A stretch of DNA of 5,793 nucleotides from Chloroflexota bacterium (GTDB lineage Bacteria; Chloroflexota; Anaerolineae; B4-G1; SLSP01): positions 1 through 5,793 of the forward strand of contig JAAZNO010000594.1 in the NCBI GenBank assembly GCA_012798275.1, written 5' to 3'. Below, in pieces: positions 1 through 3,900 of this stretch; the first letter of the stretch is position 1, and the number at the start of each line of letters is the position of its first letter. A program made the position numbers and the translations under genes. A model generated the notes under the pieces. That model did not search any database. It worked only from the letters and a program-made list of their open reading frames with translations, and was not told the origin of the DNA.

Positions 1-1
1 C

Positions 2-937
2 GTGGACACCGGGGTGCGTTACACCCATGATGCGTTGGTGAACCACTATCGCGGCAATTTGGGCGGCGGTACGTTTGACCACAACTACAACTGGTGGGAC
101 CCCTATGGCGACCATCCCACCGAGCCGGGCGACGACAACGGTCATGGTTCGCACACGATGGGCACGATGGTGGGCGACGATGGCGGCGCCAATCAGATCG
201 GCATGGCCCCCGGCGCCAAGTGGATGGCCTGCCGTGGCTGTAATACCAGCAGTTGTGGGGATGTGGAGTTGTTGGAATGCGCCGAGTTCTTCGCGGCCCC
301 GTGGGATTTGACCGGCGCCAACGCCGACCCCGACAAGCGCCCCAATGCCGTGAATAACTCCTGGGGCGATTGCAGCACGAGCTATGACCCCTGGTATCAG
401 GATGTCGTAGATGCCTGGCACGCGGCCGGCATTTACCCCGTTTTCTCCAACGGCAACGCCAGCAACTGCGGTTATCCTGCCCCTCCGGGTTTGAACACGG
501 TGGGCAACCCGGCGCGGTACGGCAACGTCACTGGCGTCGGCTCGAGCGGCCGCGACAACGGCCAATACGCGACCCACTCCAACTGGGGCCCGACGGACAA
601 CCCCGACACGGTGAATCCCAAACCGGGGTGGGCGGACCTGAAGCCGCAGGTGTTGGCGCCAGGTGTCAATATTCGCTCTTCGGTCAATTCCGGCGACTCG
701 GCCTACCAGGGCGGTTGGAGCGGCACTTCGATGTCCGCGCCGCACGTCACCGGCTTGATTGCCCTGATGTGGAGCGCGGCGCCGTGCTTGATCGGCGATT
801 ACGCTGCGACCGAGACGATCATCGAGGATACGGCGACCCCGATCCCCTACGATGACGGCACCGGCGGCGGCGCGCACGTGCCGAACTATGCGGCCGGCTG
901 GGGTGAGATCAACGCCCTGGCGGCGGTCGAAGCCGCG
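2..937 (+). other. S8 peptidase catalytic domain, bacillopeptidase F-like (residues 1-312)
   Basis: All S8 signatures are present in order. Asp2 lies in VDTGV (codon at 5-7). His48 lies in NGHGSHTMGTMVG (143-145). Oxyanion Asn152 lies in FSNGNAS (455-457). The nucleophile Ser243 lies in SGTSMSAPHVTG (728-730). The subfamily call rests on traits I associate with bacillopeptidase F: TGVRYTHDAL, HYRGN, NYNWWDP after the Asp, NQIGMAPGAKWMAC after the His, and NNSWG near residue 118. Eight cysteines (77, 80, 85, 93, 124, 156, 262, 316) suggest disulfide stabilisation. Only the first strand before the Asp is missing at the left edge. The domain closes with a helix-rich GWGEINALAAVEAAAA segment typical of the S8 C-terminus. 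Confidence 0.95.
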
Positions 938-3900
938 GCCGCAGCGTGCGGCGACAGCGCCATTGTCGGCCAGGTCACCGACGCCACGACGAGCGCGCCG
1001 ATAGCCGGGGCGACAGTCGTGGCCACCAGCGAAACGGCACAGCGTAAAGCGACCTCCGATGCGGAGGGCTTCTACGCGCTCACCGTCTTCTCCAGCACTT
1101 ACACCCTGGCTGCCTCGCGCTACGGTTATCAGACCACGGTCATCCCCGACGTGGTGGCGACAACCGGCACGACGACGACGCAGAATATCGCGTTGACCCC
1201 GGCGGCGATGTACGAGGTCTCCGGGCAGGTGACGGACGCCACGACCGGCTGGCCGCTCTACGCGCACCTCAGCATCAGCGGCGATCCGGTAAATCCCCTT
1301 CCGCCCGATAATTCGGTCTGGACCAACCCCGCGACCGGCGAGTATAGTCTCATGCTGGCTGAGGGTGTCACCTACACGTTGGAGGTCGAAGCCTGGGTAG
1401 ATGGTTACGGCGTGGGAAGGGGTGAAGTCGGTCCGTTGACGGCCGATGCGCCCAACACGGACTTCGCGTTGCAGCCTGATATGGTCGCCTGCACCGCGCC
1501 GGGCTACTACTTTGTCGGCGGCCTCATGGCGAACTTCGAGGACAAGACCTTCCCGCCGGCCGGTTGGACGGTGGTCAACAACGGCGGCACCTGCGACTGG
1601 GCTGGCGACGATCCCGGCGGACGCGGCAACTTGACCGGCGGCACCGGCAAATTTGCGGTCGCCGACAGCGATGCCTGCGGATCGGGCACGACGATGAACA
1701 CTGACCTGGTGTCGCCGCTCTTTGACGTTTCGGGGCTGTCGCAGGTCAATCTCTCGTTTGCCTACGACTACAACAACCTTTCAAGCAGTGAGGTCGCGGC
1801 GGCGGACGTGAGTGCCGATGGCGGCGCGACCTGGGTGAACGTCGTGACCTGGACGACAGATCAACGTGGCCCGGCCACGTTCACACAGGATGTGACGGCG
1901 CTGTTGGCCGGTTCCACACAGGCGCGCGTCCGCTTCCACTACTACGCTCCCGGTTGGGACTGGTGGTGGGAAGTGGACAATGTGGTGCTGGGCAACCCCG
2001 TGTGCCAGGCCCCCACGGATGGCGGTCTCGTCGTCGGCAACGTCTACGACGCCAACTTCCCGACCCTGGCCCTCAACGGCGCGACTGTTGTCAATGCCGT
2101 CGGCGGTGAGACGACCGCCAAAGCGACGCCTGAGGACGCTGCCGTGGACGATGCCTTCTACACCCTCTTTGCTCCTTCCGGCCCGCAGACCCTCGCCGCG
2201 ACCATGACGGGCGGTTACGGCCCGGACGTGGCGACGGTGACGGTGGTGGATGGCGGCACAGTGGAACAGGACTTTCAGCTTCCGGCTGGTCTGCTCGACG
2301 CGACGCCTGATGGTATTGACGTCACGGTCGAACTGGGCCTTGCCGATAGCGCAACGCTGACGCTGGCGAATACCGGCGATGCAAATGCGACGTTTGAGCT
2401 GAAAGAGCATGAGGGACGTTTCACGCCTCTCCATATTGAGGCTTACACCGGCGAACTGCAGTCGGATGGCGCACCGGTCTCGACCGGCCTGGCGCCGCGC
2501 AAGGCCGCCTCGGTAGGCCCGTTAGCGCCGACGGCCTCTCCGCTCGCGGACGCGGCTCCGGCCTTTGCGATTGACCTCTCCACCAGCAACCTGGGCACCT
2601 TCATGAGCGATGCGCCGGGTGTCTGGACGGACATCGGCCCCGTGGGGCTTGGCGGTCCGTTTGCCGGCGATTTCCTCGGCGGCGACTTCAGCCAGATGTA
2701 CGTCCTGGACTACGATACCAATGGTTTCTACGTGGTAGACACCGCGACGGGAGCGGCGACCGAAATCGGGACGAGCACCCCGCAGTCCGGGCAGGTGTGG
2801 ACAGGCATGACCGGTTTTGTTGACGGCACGTTGTATGCCGCTTCAACGGATGGCGGTCAGTCCTACCTGTACACCGTGGATCCCGCGACCGGTGCCACCA
2901 CCCTAGTCGGTGAAATCACCAACGCCCCGGCCATCATTGACATCGCCATCAACGCCGACGGCGAGATGTACGGCGTGGACATCGGCAGTGATGTGCTGGT
3001 GGCGATTGATCCCGCGACGGGCGCCGGAACGGTGGTTGGGTCGCTGGGGTACAGCGCCAACTACGCGCAGGGCATGGATTTCGAGGAAGAATCCGGGGTC
3101 CTGTACTGGGCGGCCTACGGCACCAGCGGCGAGCTGCGGATCATTGATACGGAGACCGGCGCGAGCACGAGCGTCGGCGCGTTCCCCGGCGGCACGGAAG
3201 TGGACTGCCTGGCCTTTGCGACCGGTGGGGCTGCCGACGTGCCGTGGCTGACGGAGACCCCCGTATCAGGCAGCGTGCCGGCGCAGGGCAACGTCCCCGT
3301 CACCCTGGACTTCGATGCCGCCTACGTGGATCAGCCGGGCGAGTATCACGCCGAACTGATCGTCAAGAATGATACCCCCTACGGCAAATTCAGCGTCCCG
3401 GTCACGATGACCGTCACGTCCCCGCAATCCTGGGGCAAGCTGACGGGGACCGTCACCGGCCTGGGTGCCTGCGATGACGATCCCGCCCCGCTGGAAGAGG
3501 CCGAGGTGGTGGTGGAAAGCGCGACGACCGGTCAGACCTGGATGGTCACGACCGATGTCAACGGCGTGTATACCCTGTGGCTCGATCAGGCGCACAGCCC
3601 TGTGACTATCACGGTGACCGCGCCTGACTACTTCGGCGAGACGGGCGGCGTCATCATCAAGCAAGGTCAGACGACCGTCGTGGACTTCGACCTGCGGCTG
3701 CTCAAGCCCTGCCTCAGCTACGACCCGGCCGACTTCGATGTGACGCTGCCGATGGGCAACAACACCGTCGAACCGCTGACCCTGAGCAATACGGGCGCGG
3801 GGACGGCGGAGTTCGAGCTGGTGGAGAAACCGGGCGGGTTTGTGCCCCTCAACCGCGCGCGCCTATCAAGGGTGACCATCGGCGATGCGATCGGCGATAA

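Noticed and set aside
75..311. Short + strand frames in other phases (for example 75-311, 628-855, 2910-3251, 5002-5253)
   Set aside because: All lie inside the long frame-2 gene, carry compositions typical of out-of-frame reading of GC-rich DNA, and show no ribosome-binding site or domain.
1781..2434. 217-codon open frame on the - strand
   Set aside because: It is also in codon register with the sense frame and lies over the choice-of-anchor-J, regulatory-like and Ig-like half-domain coding sequence. Its Arg-rich low-information protein looks like an antisense shadow.
3266..3664. 132-codon - strand frame sharing a 'LAPGLRGRDG' type peptide with the 4547-5665 frame
   Set aside because: The shared peptide could look like a conserved protein family, but it is just the reverse reading of the repeated TVT..SWGK segment of the sense strand. 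The frame is again in antisense register.
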